DNA of 64,000 nucleotides from Lactiplantibacillus mudanjiangensis. GTDB lineage: Bacteria > Bacillota > Bacilli > Lactobacillales > Lactobacillaceae. The position numbers and the translations under genes are program-made. The notes under the pieces were generated by a model. That model had not been told where the DNA came from and did not search any database. It worked only from the letters and a program-made list of their open reading frames with translations. Shown piece by piece: positions 1-12,544 of the stretch (positions within the stretch are counted from its first letter, which is position 1; every line of letters begins with the position of its first letter). The stretch is from assembly GCF_005405385.1 (NCBI RefSeq), contig NZ_BJDY01000005.1:124001-188000 (forward strand), read 5' to 3'.

Positions 1-364
1 CGATCGCACAACCACCAGGCATCGCAACTTTAGCATGTCCCAAACGTGCCAACAACGGTCCCATCACAACGATTGAGGCCCGCATCTTTGACACATATTG
101 AAACGGTGCTTCAGAAGATAACTCATGGCTAGCATCGATACTAACTTCTTTATTGATTTCATCAAAATTAACTTTTGCATTCAAAAAACGTAAGACATTA
201 TTCATGGTAAACACGTCGGACAAAACCGGCACATTGGTCAGATTGGTTGTGCCACTACTAGCTAACAGTCCTGCTGCTAAAATGGGCAAAACCGCATTTT
301 TGGCACCTTCAATATGCACATGACCTGCTAAACGCCGACCGCCATGAACCAAAATTTCTTCCAT
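1..364 (-). CDS. murA: UDP-N-acetylglucosamine 1-carboxyvinyltransferase, N-terminal part
   Basis: First committed step of peptidoglycan synthesis in the cytoplasm: transfers enolpyruvate from PEP to UDP-GlcNAc. The window holds only the first ~121 residues; the gene runs off the left edge. Reading leftward from ATG at 364 the protein begins [20 protein letters not shown], followed by the [10 protein letters not shown] segment that contains the family's conserved Lys-Asn substrate-binding pair. GGAGGG sits 7-8 bases upstream of the ATG. It lies downstream of the atp operon in the same direction, separated by a terminator and a ~360 bp AT-rich gap, so it probably has its own promoter. Firmicutes often carry two MurA paralogues; the copy next to atp is usually the main one (family knowledge). 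Confidence 0.93.
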   Translation of the reverse strand, partial: MEEILVHGGRRLAGHVHIEGAKNAVLPILAAGLLASSGTTNLTNVPVLSDVFTMNNVLRFLNAKVNFDEINKEVSIDASHELSSEAPFQYVSKMRASIVVMGPLLARLGHAKVAMPGGCAI

Positions 365-433
365 GGATAAACCCTCCATACACTAACGATTATTAACATA
401 CCAGCTACACTAGTTTTTGGATTGCATCAAGAA

Positions 434-453
434 TTGACTAGTTGGCTAGTCAA
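434..453. promoter_or_regulatory. Inverted repeat upstream of murA
   Basis: Arms TTGACTAG and CTAGTCAA flank a 4-base spacer, giving a perfect 8 bp dyad about 70 bp upstream of the murA start. It could be an operator for a dimeric regulator or a small hairpin in the murA leader. No regulator is assigned. Confidence 0.4.
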
Positions 454-730
454 TAATCATTGGTCATTACATTTACGATTTGGGTCATATTGACACACTA
501 TCTATAAAATAAACCACAATAGTTGCCATACCCAAAAAGCAATCCAAATAAAGAAAAACAGCCTAACAAGTTTTGATCACGTTTAAACACTTATCTCGTG
601 CCTTAGCCTGTTGGTTTCCTAATCATCATAACATAGGAAGGCCGCCGCAAATATTACATTTTACAATTTCGTTACATTTTTGGGTTAGCCGGTATTAACC
701 ATAGTTAGTTAATCGAATATGACGGCACAA

Positions 731-768
731 AAAAAGTACCAACAACCAACTTGGTTGTGGTACTTTTT
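731..768 (-). terminator. Terminator of the atp operon
   Basis: Hairpin with arms around GTACCA-CAACCA and TGGTTG-TGGTAC (one bulge), followed on the minus strand by a long T run, just after the atpC stop. Confidence 0.85.
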
Positions 769-779
769 GGTGACCGACA

Positions 780-1208
780 TTAACGCCGAGCCACATTCAA
801 TCGGTTCATAGCCCGTCGCAAGGCAACTTGGGCGCGAGACAACTCAGCATCATCATGCTTTTGTTGTGCCGCTTGAATCCGACTTTCAGCACGTTTCCGT
901 GCATTTTCCGCCCGCGCAACATCAATATCATTTTGACGTTCAGCACTATCAGCGACAATGGTTGCCGTGTTATTACTGAATTCTACGAAACCACCGTTAA
1001 CGGCAATTTCATCGTCTTCTTGATCTGATTCGAGTTGTTTGATACGGACCTCGTCAATTGCCAACGATGCAATAACTGGAATATGGTTTGGTAAAATCCC
1101 CAATTCCCCGTTAATCGTCCGAACAATCAACATCGGTGTTTTATTTTCGTAGACCTGACCGTCGGGAGTTACGATGCTAACGGTTAATGAGTTTGCATTG
1201 TCAGCCAT
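780..1208 (-). CDS. atpC: F1 ATP synthase epsilon subunit
   Basis: Part of the F1 central stalk, coupling rotation to catalysis and acting as an intrinsic inhibitor. The 142 residues follow the family layout: N-terminal beta-sandwich (SLTVSIVTPDGQVYENK, then GELGILPNHIPVIASL) and a C-terminal two-helix region rich in Ala, Arg and Gln. Normal family length. GGAGGGG lies before the ATG. It is the last gene of the atpBEFHAGDC operon, 11 bp after atpD and directly before the operon terminator. In lactobacilli this enzyme mostly runs as an ATP-driven proton pump for acid tolerance (established knowledge). Confidence 0.97.
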   Translation of the reverse strand: MADNANSLTVSIVTPDGQVYENKTPMLIVRTINGELGILPNHIPVIASLAIDEVRIKQLESDQEDDEIAVNGGFVEFSNNTATIVADSAERQNDIDVARAENARKRAESRIQAAQQKHDDAELSRAQVALRRAMNRLNVARR

Positions 1209-1219
1209 ATTAACCCCTC

Positions 1220-2629
<1,410 letters not shown>

Positions 2630-2647
2630 TTAATTCCTCCCAATTCG

Positions 2648-3592
2648 TTATTCTTGCGCGACCAAGCCACCAGTGATTTCGGTAATTTCAGTGGTAATTG
2701 CGGCTTGACGAGCGCGGTTATATTTCAGATTTAGCTTATCAATTAACTCGCCAGCATTATCTGATGCCGCCTTCATCGCCGTTGACGATGAGGCGTGTTC
2801 AGCGGTCTTGGCATCCAAAACGGCGCCATACACTAAACTTTCAGCATATTGTGGTAATACGGCTGATAAAATCGCTTCTTCCGATGGTTCCATTTCGTAT
2901 TCCGGACCAACATCGACCCGGCTGTCTTTGGCTTTACGATTATCTTCTTCACTTTGTTCAAACGTTTCTTCAGAAATCGGCAGCATTTTAACTGTCCGAA
3001 AACCTGAAGATAACCGGTTGATAAAGTGATTATAGAAGACGTAAAGTTCATCAAACACTTCGTTATGGTACATCGACGTCACGGTTTTAACGATTTCACG
3101 AACTTCTTTGAAGGTTGGGACGTCAGAAACGCCGCGGTATTCATAAGCCACGTTTAACCCGTTCTTCTTATAGAAGTCAGCACCCGTACCACCAACCGCC
3201 AAAACAACCGAATTATCAGCGTTTAGTTGGTGTTCTTGCATAAAAGCGTTGGTCTGTTTCAAGACACTACTGTTATAACTCCCAACTAACCCCCGGTCGG
3301 AGGTAATCACTAATAAACCGGTATGTTTAACGGGGCGTTGCGCCAACAATTCACTTACCGAAATGGTATTAGAATTACTGTTGGGTACGCCGGCACTAGC
3401 TGACATCAGATGAGCTTTGGCAAGATGTGAAACGATACTTTCAACCTTAGAAGCATACACTTGATACGTGCCCGTATGCTTTTGAATCTGGCTCAACTTA
3501 GATGTTGACACCATTTGCATTGCGGACGTGATCTGGTGGGTCTTCTTGGTTGAGTCGATCCGGCGCTTGACATCCATTAATGATTCTGCCAT
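2648..3592 (-). CDS. atpG: F1 ATP synthase gamma subunit
   Basis: Rotor shaft of F1. The N-terminal coiled coil ([20 protein letters not shown]) and the C-terminal helix ([16 protein letters not shown], then [12 protein letters not shown]) are the conserved halves. 314 residues, about 25-30 longer than typical gamma subunits; the excess is an acidic stretch near residues 215-240 ([20 protein letters not shown]). Such an insertion is, to my knowledge, usual in lactobacilli. Part of the atp operon. Confidence 0.97.
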   Translation of the reverse strand: MAESLMDVKRRIDSTKKTHQITSAMQMVSTSKLSQIQKHTGTYQVYASKVESIVSHLAKAHLMSASAGVPNSNSNTISVSELLAQRPVKHTGLLVITSDRGLVGSYNSSVLKQTNAFMQEHQLNADNSVVLAVGGTGADFYKKNGLNVAYEYRGVSDVPTFKEVREIVKTVTSMYHNEVFDELYVFYNHFINRLSSGFRTVKMLPISEETFEQSEEDNRKAKDSRVDVGPEYEMEPSEEAILSAVLPQYAESLVYGAVLDAKTAEHASSSTAMKAASDNAGELIDKLNLKYNRARQAAITTEITEITGGLVAQE

Positions 3593-3622
3593 GCACTACT
3601 CACCATCCTTTTCAGCGCTTAA

Positions 3623-5173
<1,551 letters not shown>

Positions 5174-5719
5174 TTAATTGTTGATGAGTGCTCGTTTTAA
5201 ATTCATTAGTTGTAACGCCACGCTACCGTCAAACGTTTGATTGTTTGATTTCACAATAACGCCACCAATGATTTCGGGGTCAACTTTTTGAGTCAGTTGA
5301 ACCTGTTTGGCCCCGACACGTTTAGCAAACGCTGCTGCGATGGCTTTAGCTTGCTCATCGGACAACTTGACCGCTGACGTGACTTCGGCATGCACAATTT
5401 GTTGTGCATCATCGTAACGTTGTTCAAACGCATCGATAATCGCTACCAAGTTCCGCATACGGCCGTAATCATACAACATTTGAATAAAATTCTTAATATA
5501 TTCTGACGCTTGGTCAGTCAAAGTACGCAGGGTCGTCTGCTTTTGATCAACCGTTAGCAATGATCCTGCTAGGACCTCTGCCAATTGAGGGTTGTCGATA
5601 AAGACTTGCCGCAATTGCTTCAATTCAGTCAGGAATGCTTCGGTCTGATCTTTTTCGGCTGCCAATTCAAAGAGTGCCTTTGAATAACGATTGGCAATTG
5701 TAAGATTATCAAGACTCAT
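5174..5719 (-). CDS. atpH: F1 ATP synthase delta subunit
   Basis: Peripheral stalk subunit that holds F1 to the b subunits. 181 residues from the chosen ATG (MSLDNLTIANRYSKALFELA). An upstream in-frame ATG at 5737 would add MKGWES, but it has no ribosome site; the later ATG has GAAGGGTTGGGA upstream and gives the usual family start. The gene overlaps the end of atpF by 11 bp, so translational coupling is likely. The C-terminal VDPEIIGGVIVKSNNQTFDG is the conserved delta signature. Confidence 0.96.
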   Translation of the reverse strand: MSLDNLTIANRYSKALFELAAEKDQTEAFLTELKQLRQVFIDNPQLAEVLAGSLLTVDQKQTTLRTLTDQASEYIKNFIQMLYDYGRMRNLVAIIDAFEQRYDDAQQIVHAEVTSAVKLSDEQAKAIAAAFAKRVGAKQVQLTQKVDPEIIGGVIVKSNNQTFDGSVALQLMNLKRALINN

Positions 5720-6224
5720 GCTTTCCCAACCCTTCAATATATGAATTAATTAATGCTTGTTGGCCTTCAGGGTCTAATTGCTTCTTGATAATCTTTGAAG
5801 CAATTTGTACAGAAATGTCAGCAACGTCGGATTGGACGTTCTTTAAGGCATCCTGACGCTCCTGTTCAATATCTTTACGCGCGTTTTGTTTATACTGCGT
5901 TGCTTCGTTTTGAGCATCAGCCACAATGGTTGCCCGTTGTTTTTCACCACTTTGCTTAGCATCAGCCACAATGTCGCTGGCTTCGCTCCGTGAATGTGAT
6001 AAGGCTTCACGCCGTTGATCAGCTAAGTCGCTGGCTTCTTGCCGTGACTTTTCAGCCGTATCAATGTCGTTAGCGATTTTGTTAGCCCGTTCACCCATCA
6101 TTTTCGTGATTGGATTCCATGCAACTAACGCAATCAAGGCCATCAAAACTAAGAAACTAATTGCAATAAATAGCATATCGCCCAGATATAGACCGGATGC
6201 ACCGATAATTAAATGCGAGAGCAT
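5709..6224 (-). CDS. atpF: Fo ATP synthase subunit b
   Basis: Peripheral stalk, dimeric. 171 residues: a single N-terminal membrane helix (about residues 15-36, LFIAISFLVLMALIALVAW) followed by a long charged coiled coil rich in Ala, Arg, Gln and Asp. Normal size. AGGAGGTG is placed before the ATG. Overlaps atpH at its 3' end. Confidence 0.96.
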   Translation of the reverse strand: MLSHLIIGASGLYLGDMLFIAISFLVLMALIALVAWNPITKMMGERANKIANDIDTAEKSRQEASDLADQRREALSHSRSEASDIVADAKQSGEKQRATIVADAQNEATQYKQNARKDIEQERQDALKNVQSDVADISVQIASKIIKKQLDPEGQQALINSYIEGLGKHES

Positions 6225-6277
6225 CTAATGACACCTCCTTCTTCCATTTTTATCAAAATGAATACGTTAACCAATGA

Positions 6278-6520
<243 letters not shown>

Positions 6521-6532
6521 CTAAAAATTTCT

Positions 6533-7246
6533 TTATTCCTCAGGCGAAAGCTGTTGAGAAATATAAACTGAAGTCAAGGTGACAAACACGAATGCTTGCA
6601 CACTACCGATAAAGACTGAGAATCCTTGCCAAGCTAACTCAACTGGGAATGAATAAATATAACTGATCCAATTATCACTACTGGTTAACCCACTGATCAA
6701 AGTCAGTAACATTTCACCAGCAAAGATATTCCCAAACAACCGCAAACCTAATGTTAAGAAGTTTGTAAATTGTTCAAAAATGTTTAGTGGCAGGAACAAC
6801 GTAAATGGCGCTAAATAACCTTTAAAATAGGCCTTGGCACCATTCTTCGCAATTCCGGCGTAATGTGCTAACGCAATCGTCATCAACGATAACGTTAAAG
6901 TCACCACTGGATCGGCAGTAGGACTTTTGACGTACGTATACTCCCCAACTTGGATATGAATAAATAATCCAATTTGGTTAGCAACGAAAATGAAGAGGAA
7001 TAACGTAAACGCATATAAACCGAAATGTGATGCGTCGTTCCCCTTAATCGAACCTTTGACAATGCCATTCGTGAACTCAACGAGCCACTCCAGCACATTT
7101 TGCCCACCTTTTGGTTTCATCGCAATGTGCCGTGACAGCGCAAAGACGACCACGAAAACGATCAGACAAGTAATTAAAACTGACAGATCATTCGCCACGT
7201 TAAACGTTAAACCAAGGAACTTGACGGTAGGAACTGGATCATTCAC
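6533..7246 (-). CDS. atpB: Fo ATP synthase subunit a
   Basis: Stator subunit with the proton half-channels, about five to six membrane helices. 237 residues. The key Arg is in LTLGLRLFGNIFAGEML near residue 170, and the C-terminal FVFVTLTSVYISQ is conserved. Starts with GTG at 7246 (MNDPVPTVKFLG), preceded by AGAGGTGATATTCT. First gene of the operon. No atpI is seen upstream. Confidence 0.97.
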   Translation of the reverse strand: MNDPVPTVKFLGLTFNVANDLSVLITCLIVFVVVFALSRHIAMKPKGGQNVLEWLVEFTNGIVKGSIKGNDASHFGLYAFTLFLFIFVANQIGLFIHIQVGEYTYVKSPTADPVVTLTLSLMTIALAHYAGIAKNGAKAYFKGYLAPFTLFLPLNIFEQFTNFLTLGLRLFGNIFAGEMLLTLISGLTSSDNWISYIYSFPVELAWQGFSVFIGSVQAFVFVTLTSVYISQQLSPEE

Positions 7247-7285
7247 AGAATATCACCTCTTTCCTTAATTTCGGTGTTCACGATA

Positions 7286-7314
7286 ACCATAACGTGTGTA
7301 CTACATAACGTCAA
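7286..7314 (-). promoter_or_regulatory. Promoter of the atp operon
   Basis: On the minus strand TTGACG (7314-7309), a 17 bp spacer and TATGGT (7291-7286), about 40 bp upstream of the atpB GTG. Good match to a sigma-A promoter. Confidence 0.7.
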
Positions 7315-7428
7315 TTGTATCGAAACATGAAATAGTAAATTAGAGTTACCCCTAATTAAAATACAATGGTAATAATACCACCACAACCATAAAATTTCAA
7401 AATAATTTCAACTTTTCGATAAATGGCA

Positions 7429-7479
7429 AAAATCCTACGGCGCCAAGCTTTCATGTCGCTTTCACACCGTAGGATTTTC
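7429..7479 (-). terminator. Terminator after the uracil permease gene
   Basis: Twelve-base perfect stem AAAATCCTACGG / CCGTAGGATTTT with a 27-base loop, downstream of the minus-strand permease gene; it ends in T's. Confidence 0.85.
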
Positions 7480-7524
7480 ATTTTGTCATCGAAGTTTTCA
7501 ACTTTCACTCATACTTGTTAGCGG

Positions 7525-8805
7525 TTACTGTTCGTTTACAGCCGCCTTTGGTAAAATTAAATTCATTAAAATTCCTAACACAGTTGCCACGGCTAACCCA
7601 CTAAATTGGAAGGTGCCTAATTGTAAATACGCATTCCCAATCCCGATAACCAAAACAGCTGATGCAATCATTAAATTACGCTTTTGATTAAAATCTATCT
7701 GATTATCGATCAAGATCCGCATCCCACTAGAAGCAATTACCCCAAACAGTAAGAAACTAACACCACCAATAACAGGTGACGGAATACTCTGAATCAACGC
7801 AGAAAGCTTGCCAACAAAACTGAAGATAATGGCAAAGAGTGCCGCACCACCAAGAACATAAATACTGTGCACACGTGTAATTGCTAGCACACCAATATTT
7901 TCACCATAAGACGTCACTGGCGGGCCACCAACAAAACCGGCAATAATTGACGCAGTCCCGTCACCGGCTAACGTGTGATTTAACCCAGGATCCTTAAAGA
8001 AGTTTCGTTTGGTTAACTTATTTAAAACCATAATATGACCCATGTGTTCTGACATCGTCACAAAGGCAATCGGCGCCATACTCAAGATAGCACCCCAGTA
8101 AATCCCCGGATGATACGTTAGGAATGGAATCTGAAAGTCTGGCATCGCAAACCAAGGTGCCGCAATCACCGGCGCAAAGTTAACAACCCCAAACAAGACC
8201 GCAATCAAGTAACCACAAACAATACCTAACAAGATTGGGACTAAACTCATAAATCCGCGCAAGTACATATTGAAGATAACCGTTAAAATCATGGTTAACA
8301 TGGCCACTGCAAAGAACCGTAAATCATAATGAGTCCCATTCATGGTTGCATCTTTAGCCGCCGTACTAGCTAGTGACAGTCCAATGACCATGACGATTGG
8401 CCCAACGACAATTGGCGGCAACGCTTTGTCAATCCAGCTTGAGCCAATCAAGGTGACCAACAGACTCACTAACAAGTACACACAACCAACCGCAATCGTT
8501 CCTTGCGCAATTGCCGGATATCCAGCCGTTTTCATCAATGATTGCATGACCACAATAAATGAAAAACTCGACCCCATATAAGCCGGAATCTTATGCCGTG
8601 TGATTAAAATGTACATCAAGGTTCCAACCCCAGAACTGAATAACGCAATCCCTGGATTTAACCCCACTAAAATTGGCACTAATACAGTTGATCCAAACAT
8701 CGAGAACAAATGTTGAATCGATAACCCTAGCCAGCTGCCAAGTTTTGGTCGATCGTGAATATCTAAGACGACGTCATCATTATGAAATGCCGTTTGCTTT
8801 GACAT
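7525..8805 (-). CDS. pyrP: Uracil permease (NCS2 family)
   Basis: Uracil:proton symporter of the nucleobase/ascorbate transporter family in the cytoplasmic membrane. About 426 residues and roughly 12-14 hydrophobic helices; the NCS2 signatures LGLSIQHLFSMFGSTVLVP (start) and SEHMGHIMVLNKLTK with the following GDGTAS and GGPPVTSYGEN are clear. The start is taken at ATG 8805 (MSKQTAFHND), which has AAGGGGTGCATT before it. A longer open frame to 8889 runs through the attenuator hairpin and is not coding. Expression is predicted to be controlled by PyrR through the leader at 8838-8937. It neighbours upp, which uses the imported uracil. Confidence 0.95.
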   Translation of the reverse strand: MSKQTAFHNDDVVLDIHDRPKLGSWLGLSIQHLFSMFGSTVLVPILVGLNPGIALFSSGVGTLMYILITRHKIPAYMGSSFSFIVVMQSLMKTAGYPAIAQGTIAVGCVYLLVSLLVTLIGSSWIDKALPPIVVGPIVMVIGLSLASTAAKDATMNGTHYDLRFFAVAMLTMILTVIFNMYLRGFMSLVPILLGIVCGYLIAVLFGVVNFAPVIAAPWFAMPDFQIPFLTYHPGIYWGAILSMAPIAFVTMSEHMGHIMVLNKLTKRNFFKDPGLNHTLAGDGTASIIAGFVGGPPVTSYGENIGVLAITRVHSIYVLGGAALFAIIFSFVGKLSALIQSIPSPVIGGVSFLLFGVIASSGMRILIDNQIDFNQKRNLMIASAVLVIGIGNAYLQLGTFQFSGLAVATVLGILMNLILPKAAVNEQ

Positions 8806-8837
8806 AATGCACCCCTTACTAAGACTTTTTGGTAAAA

Positions 8838-8937
8838 GAAAAGACAGCCCCCCACTCGAAAGCGGCTGGTCTGTCTGAATAGCGTTCACCTATCCTAGGT
8901 CAACGTCCGGTCATCCTTTTCAGCCTCTCTGAGCTAA
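8838..8937 (-). promoter_or_regulatory. PyrR-type attenuator leader of the uracil permease
   Basis: Going down the minus strand: a binding-loop-like segment CAGAGAGGCTGAAAAGG (about 8934-8915) resembling the PyrR consensus (AGAGAGGCU), its partner region GACCGGACGTTGACC, then a terminator hairpin with arms AGACAG/CTGTCT (8876-8842) and a following TTTTCTTTT. Established mechanism: UMP-bound PyrR binds the loop and lets the terminator form. The assignment here is from motif and context. Confidence 0.75.
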
Positions 8938-8966
8938 ATTAAAGGAACTATTTAAATGTTAAGTTT

Positions 8967-8995
8967 AGAATAGTCGTATTCTTGTTATTTGTCAA
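8967..8995 (-). promoter_or_regulatory. Promoter of the uracil permease
   Basis: Minus strand TTGACA (8995-8990), 17 bp, TATTCT (8972-8967), immediately upstream of the attenuator leader. Confidence 0.75.
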
Positions 8996-9018
8996 CCGTT
9001 CACCGTTACTAAACCTAA

Positions 9019-9254
9019 CTAAAAATATATCGGTAAGAAATTTACTCGAACTGTCTCGAGTCACCTCCATCAGCCAGCGATTCTGGTTATCTTGTGATCG
9101 TTAATTGATTCAGTAACCATCATAACCAAGAGTGAGTCCACATTGAATCCCTTGGCTCGAACAGTCCCAGCGTTTCGGCTCAAGGTGGGCAAACGACAGG
9201 TAGCAAGTCGAACCGATCAGTGATTATGGCTAAAAAGTCACTTGCAACCTTTAG
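9019..9254 (-). repeat. Dispersed hairpin repeat, copy A (degenerate)
   Basis: Inverted relative to the copy at 57246. Shared blocks, read on the minus strand, are GCCCACCTTGAGCCG near 9196-9182, CAATGTGGACTCACTCT near 9147-9131 and a GAATCGCTGGCTG-like block near 9084-9072. The end CTTGCAACCTTTAG at 9241-9254 matches the family's inverted end. It fills most of the pyrP-upp gap and has no coding potential. The left boundary is uncertain. Confidence 0.6.
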
Positions 9255-9261
9255 AGCCTAA

Positions 9262-9297
9262 CAAAAAAACACCCCACAACTTAATGTCGAGTGTTTT
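9262..9297 (-). terminator. Terminator of upp
   Basis: AAAACACTC...GGGTGTTTT stem followed by a T run on the minus strand, just past the upp stop. Confidence 0.7.
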
Positions 9298-9307
9298 GAG
9301 CGTTCAC

Positions 9308-9937
9308 TTATTTAGTACCGAATAACCGATCACCGGCATCGCCCAAACCAGGTACGATGTAGCCATCTTCGTTCAAGCCTTCATCCAACGCCGCCGTGTA
9401 AATATCAATGTCTGGATGTGCTTCTTGTAAGGCTTTAACGCCTTCTGGTGCGGCAACTAAACACATAAACTTAATGTTGCTAGCGCCACGTTTTTTCAAC
9501 ATGTCCATTGCCATAATTGCTGAACCACCAGTAGCTAACATTGGATCAACGACAAATAATTGACGTTGTGAAATGTCACTTGGTAATTTAACAAAGTATT
9601 CAACGGGCTTCAATGTCTTTTCGTCCCGATACATCCCCACGTGACCCACTTTAGCAGCTGGAATCATGTTTAAAACACCATCAACCATACCAAGACCAGC
9701 CCGCAAGATTGGCACAATTGCCACTTTCTTACCAGCTAATGTCTTTTGCGTTGACTTGACGATTGGTGTTTCAATTTCAATATCTTTCAATGGCATGTCG
9801 CGTGAAACTTCATAGGCCATCAATGTCGAAATTTCATTGACCATTTCCCGAAATACTTTCGTTCCGCATTCTTTTTCCCGAATGATCGTTAACTTATGTT
9901 GAATGAGCGGATGATTCAAAACCTCAAACTTACCCAT
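9308..9937 (-). CDS. upp: Uracil phosphoribosyltransferase
   Basis: Salvage enzyme: uracil + PRPP to UMP, cytoplasmic. 209 residues from [15 protein letters not shown], the standard family N-terminus. An upstream GTG at 9949 would add MQRN but sits almost on the AAGGAG site and is rejected. PRPP-binding loop [13 protein letters not shown] near residue 130; the C-terminal uracil-binding [11 protein letters not shown] is present. Separated from pyrP by the repeat region; monocistronic with its own terminator. Confidence 0.96.
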   Translation of the reverse strand: MGKFEVLNHPLIQHKLTIIREKECGTKVFREMVNEISTLMAYEVSRDMPLKDIEIETPIVKSTQKTLAGKKVAIVPILRAGLGMVDGVLNMIPAAKVGHVGMYRDEKTLKPVEYFVKLPSDISQRQLFVVDPMLATGGSAIMAMDMLKKRGASNIKFMCLVAAPEGVKALQEAHPDIDIYTAALDEGLNEDGYIVPGLGDAGDRLFGTK

Positions 9938-10169
9938 GTTACGCTGCACGCTCCTTAGTGATTTCTTTCTATTGTAGCTAATTTAGGTCGAAAAAACTAG
10001 GCCTTAACTAGAAAAGCTGATAAAAAAAGCCGACCATCAACAATAAATCCCGAAGATTACAAAGAAGTCAACACCAAAAATGACCGACTTCACCACAATT
10101 ATTCAACCTTCGTCCAATTAATTTTCGTGATTACCCACAGTAAAACGCTTTTTTCATTAAAACTGTACG

Positions 10170-10208
10170 AAAAAACCAGCCTTGCCAAATAATTGACAAA
10201 GCTGGTTC
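10170..10208 (-). terminator. Terminator of glyA
   Basis: AACCAGC / GCTGGTT stem (minus strand) followed by TTTTTT, directly after the glyA stop. Confidence 0.85.
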
Positions 10209-10220
10209 AACTTTTAATCG

Positions 10221-11459
10221 TTAATCAACATCAATCGGATGTTTAGCGGTTAGTGCCATGGCTTGTTCTTTAACTGAAGCCAGGCTCTCTGCATCTTCTG
10301 GTGCTTGGAGCACTTGCAAGATTAATTTAGCCACTTGGGCTGCATCCGCTTCATCAAACCCACGAGTCGTAATCGCTGGCGTTCCCAAACGAATTCCAGA
10401 TGTCTTAAAGGCACCCAACGTTTCATTAGGGATGGCTTCCTTATTAACGGTAATGTAAACCGTATCCAATAAGTCTTGAACTTGACGGCCATTTAAACCG
10501 GATTTAGTCACATCTAAGGTCATCAAATGGTTATCCGTTCCGCCAGAGATAACTCGGACGATGTCAGATTCATTAAAGACTGCGGCCATCGCCTTGGCGT
10601 TCTTAATAATTTGTTGCGCATACGTTTTAAATTCTGGTTGTAAGTCTTCACCTAAAGCAACGGCTTTCCCCGCAATCACGTGATCCAATGGCCCTCCCTG
10701 GTTACCAGGGAAAACAGCGGAATTGATCTTCTTACCATATTCCGCTTTAGCTAAGATCAACCCACCACGAGGGCCTCGTAACGTTTTATGCGTCGTGGTC
10801 GTCACTACATCCGCATATGGCACTGGGCTTGGATGTAATCCAGCCGCCACTAACCCGGCAATATGTGCCATATCTACCATTAATAATGCCCCAACGGCAT
10901 CGGCAATTTCACGGAATTTTGCAAAGTCGATCACCCGACTATATGCAGAAGCCCCCGCCACAATTAGTTTAGGTTTAAAAGCTTGAGCTTGTGCCAAAAT
11001 GGCATCGTAATCTAATTCTTCCGTTTCAGGATTCAAACCATAATCATTAAACTCATAGAGTTTCCCTGAAAAGTTGACGCTGGCACCATGCGTTAAATGT
11101 CCCCCTGCATCCAAAGACATCCCCATGACACGGTCACCAGGTTGGATCAACGCCATATAGGCGGCTGCGTTGGCTTGTGAGCCTGAATGAGGTTGAACAT
11201 TCGCATATTCTGCGCCAAATAATTCTTTAGCCCGATCAATGGCTAATGTTTCAACTTGATCAATAAATTCATTACCACCATAAAAACGATGACTTGGGTA
11301 ACCTTCCGAATACTTGTTAGTGAGAACACTGCCTTGAGCGGCGCGGACGCCCTTCGAGACAATATTTTCCGAAGCGATTAATTCAATATTGTGTTGTTGC
11401 CGAGCAGCTTCTTTACTAATTGCAGCCCAAACAGCTGGATCTTGTTCCTGGTAATTCAT
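10221..11459 (-). CDS. glyA: Serine hydroxymethyltransferase
   Basis: PLP enzyme converting serine + tetrahydrofolate to glycine + 5,10-methylene-THF. 412 residues. Schiff-base Lys is in [16 protein letters not shown] near residue 227; [10 protein letters not shown]-type substrate loop is seen as [16 protein letters not shown] near residue 120. The start is ATG 11459 ([13 protein letters not shown]), nine bases after GGAGG; the longer frame to 11513 crosses the ribosome site. Probably the last gene of the tdk-prfA-prmC-ywlC-glyA run, 56 bp after the ywlC stop. Confidence 0.97.
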   Translation of the reverse strand: MNYQEQDPAVWAAISKEAARQQHNIELIASENIVSKGVRAAQGSVLTNKYSEGYPSHRFYGGNEFIDQVETLAIDRAKELFGAEYANVQPHSGSQANAAAYMALIQPGDRVMGMSLDAGGHLTHGASVNFSGKLYEFNDYGLNPETEELDYDAILAQAQAFKPKLIVAGASAYSRVIDFAKFREIADAVGALLMVDMAHIAGLVAAGLHPSPVPYADVVTTTTHKTLRGPRGGLILAKAEYGKKINSAVFPGNQGGPLDHVIAGKAVALGEDLQPEFKTYAQQIIKNAKAMAAVFNESDIVRVISGGTDNHLMTLDVTKSGLNGRQVQDLLDTVYITVNKEAIPNETLGAFKTSGIRLGTPAITTRGFDEADAAQVAKLILQVLQAPEDAESLASVKEQAMALTAKHPIDVD

Positions 11460-11515
11460 GAATATTATCCTCCATTTCGCAAGTGACAACTTTCGGGTTT
11501 TCCCGATAGCCATTA

Positions 11516-12535
11516 TTATACACTAAAATGAGTCTGACCGGCAGATTTATTTAATCGATTCATGTAAGCCGCGCCCAGTCCGGTATTATCAAAGGCTTGG
11601 CAAAGAATATCTTTAATTTCAGTTTCAGTATCGAAATGACGTAGCCCAGCAAATAGTTCGCGACTAGCCGACTCTACGTCTTCTCCTAGCGAAAATTGTT
11701 CGCAATTAGCTGGTAACTGATTGGTCGTAAATACGTCGTCAGTTGCCATTACCCCGACCGAAACATCCTGCTTAGCCGCCCATGCTAAGGCAGCCGGCCA
11801 ATCTTTAACATGATCGACAATATAAACCTGCGCTGCAGGGGCATAATGCTTATACTTCATCCCAGGCGCTTTTGGCACTTCTGTCGCGCCCACATGATGT
11901 TGTTCCGTTAAAACGGGTTCACCAATCACAGCTTCAATCTGAGCAGCGGTCACCGCCCCAGGTCGTAAAATAGCTGGCTGAGTGCCAGATAAATCTAGAA
12001 CAGTCGACTCAACCCCAACTTGGGTCGCACCATCATCCAAGATACCTGCAATCTTACCATCTAAATCATGTAACACATGTTGGGCTAATGTCGGGCTAGG
12101 CTTGCCAGACGTATTAGCTGACGGTCCCACAATTGGGGTCTGCGCTGACCGAATTAACGCTAACGTTGCGGCGTTATTTGGGTTCCGAAAAGCAGCGGTC
12201 GTCAGGCCACCGGTCACTTCAGGGGCCAAGGCATTAGGCTTTAAGTTAAAAATCATGGTCAATGGTCCTGGCCAAAAGGCTTTAATCAACTTTTTAGCTG
12301 ACACCGACAACGGTTTGGCAAAACGCTCAACCGTTTCGACATCGGCAACATGGACAATCAATGGATTATCACTTGGACGCCCTTTAGCTTGATAAACTTG
12401 TTTAACGGCGGCCACATTTGTGGCATCGGCACCAAGACCATAGACGGTTTCAGTCGGAAAAGCCACTAGTTGCCCTGCTTTAATAAGGGCGGCTGCTTGA
12501 TCAACGGTTGTGGCATTAAAAATTTTTGTTTCCAT
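11516..12535 (-). CDS. ywlC: Threonylcarbamoyl-AMP synthase (Sua5/YwlC type)
   Basis: Makes threonylcarbamoyl-AMP from Thr, bicarbonate and ATP for the t6A modification of ANN-decoding tRNAs. 339 residues, the long Sua5 form: YrdC domain at about 10-200 ([38 protein letters not shown]) plus a C-terminal Sua5 domain from about 235. The linker [11 protein letters not shown] is characteristic of Sua5. Follows prmC by 9 bp, a common Firmicute order (prfA-prmC-ywlC). Confidence 0.95.
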   Translation of the reverse strand: METKIFNATTVDQAAALIKAGQLVAFPTETVYGLGADATNVAAVKQVYQAKGRPSDNPLIVHVADVETVERFAKPLSVSAKKLIKAFWPGPLTMIFNLKPNALAPEVTGGLTTAAFRNPNNAATLALIRSAQTPIVGPSANTSGKPSPTLAQHVLHDLDGKIAGILDDGATQVGVESTVLDLSGTQPAILRPGAVTAAQIEAVIGEPVLTEQHHVGATEVPKAPGMKYKHYAPAAQVYIVDHVKDWPAALAWAAKQDVSVGVMATDDVFTTNQLPANCEQFSLGEDVESASRELFAGLRHFDTETEIKDILCQAFDNTGLGAAYMNRLNKSAGQTHFSV

Positions 12536-12544
12536 ATTATATTC

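Larger units (their letters stand above)
365..779. other. Intergenic region between atpC and murA
   Basis: About 415 bp without a credible gene. It holds the atp operon terminator (731-768) and an 8+8 bp inverted repeat (434-453). No DUF1146-type small ORF, which often lies between atpC and murA in lactobacilli, was found on translating the minus strand. The rest is AT-rich and presumably carries the murA promoter, but no single -35/-10 pair stands out. Confidence 0.6.

Noticed and set aside
3000-3060. Acidic insertion in AtpG as a possible recent change
   Set aside because: As far as I know this extra segment is common in lactobacilli, so it is not a special feature.
8806-8889. N-terminal extension of the uracil permease
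   Set aside because: It would translate the PyrR attenuator hairpin; the ATG at 8805 has a proper ribosome site and a family-like N-terminus.
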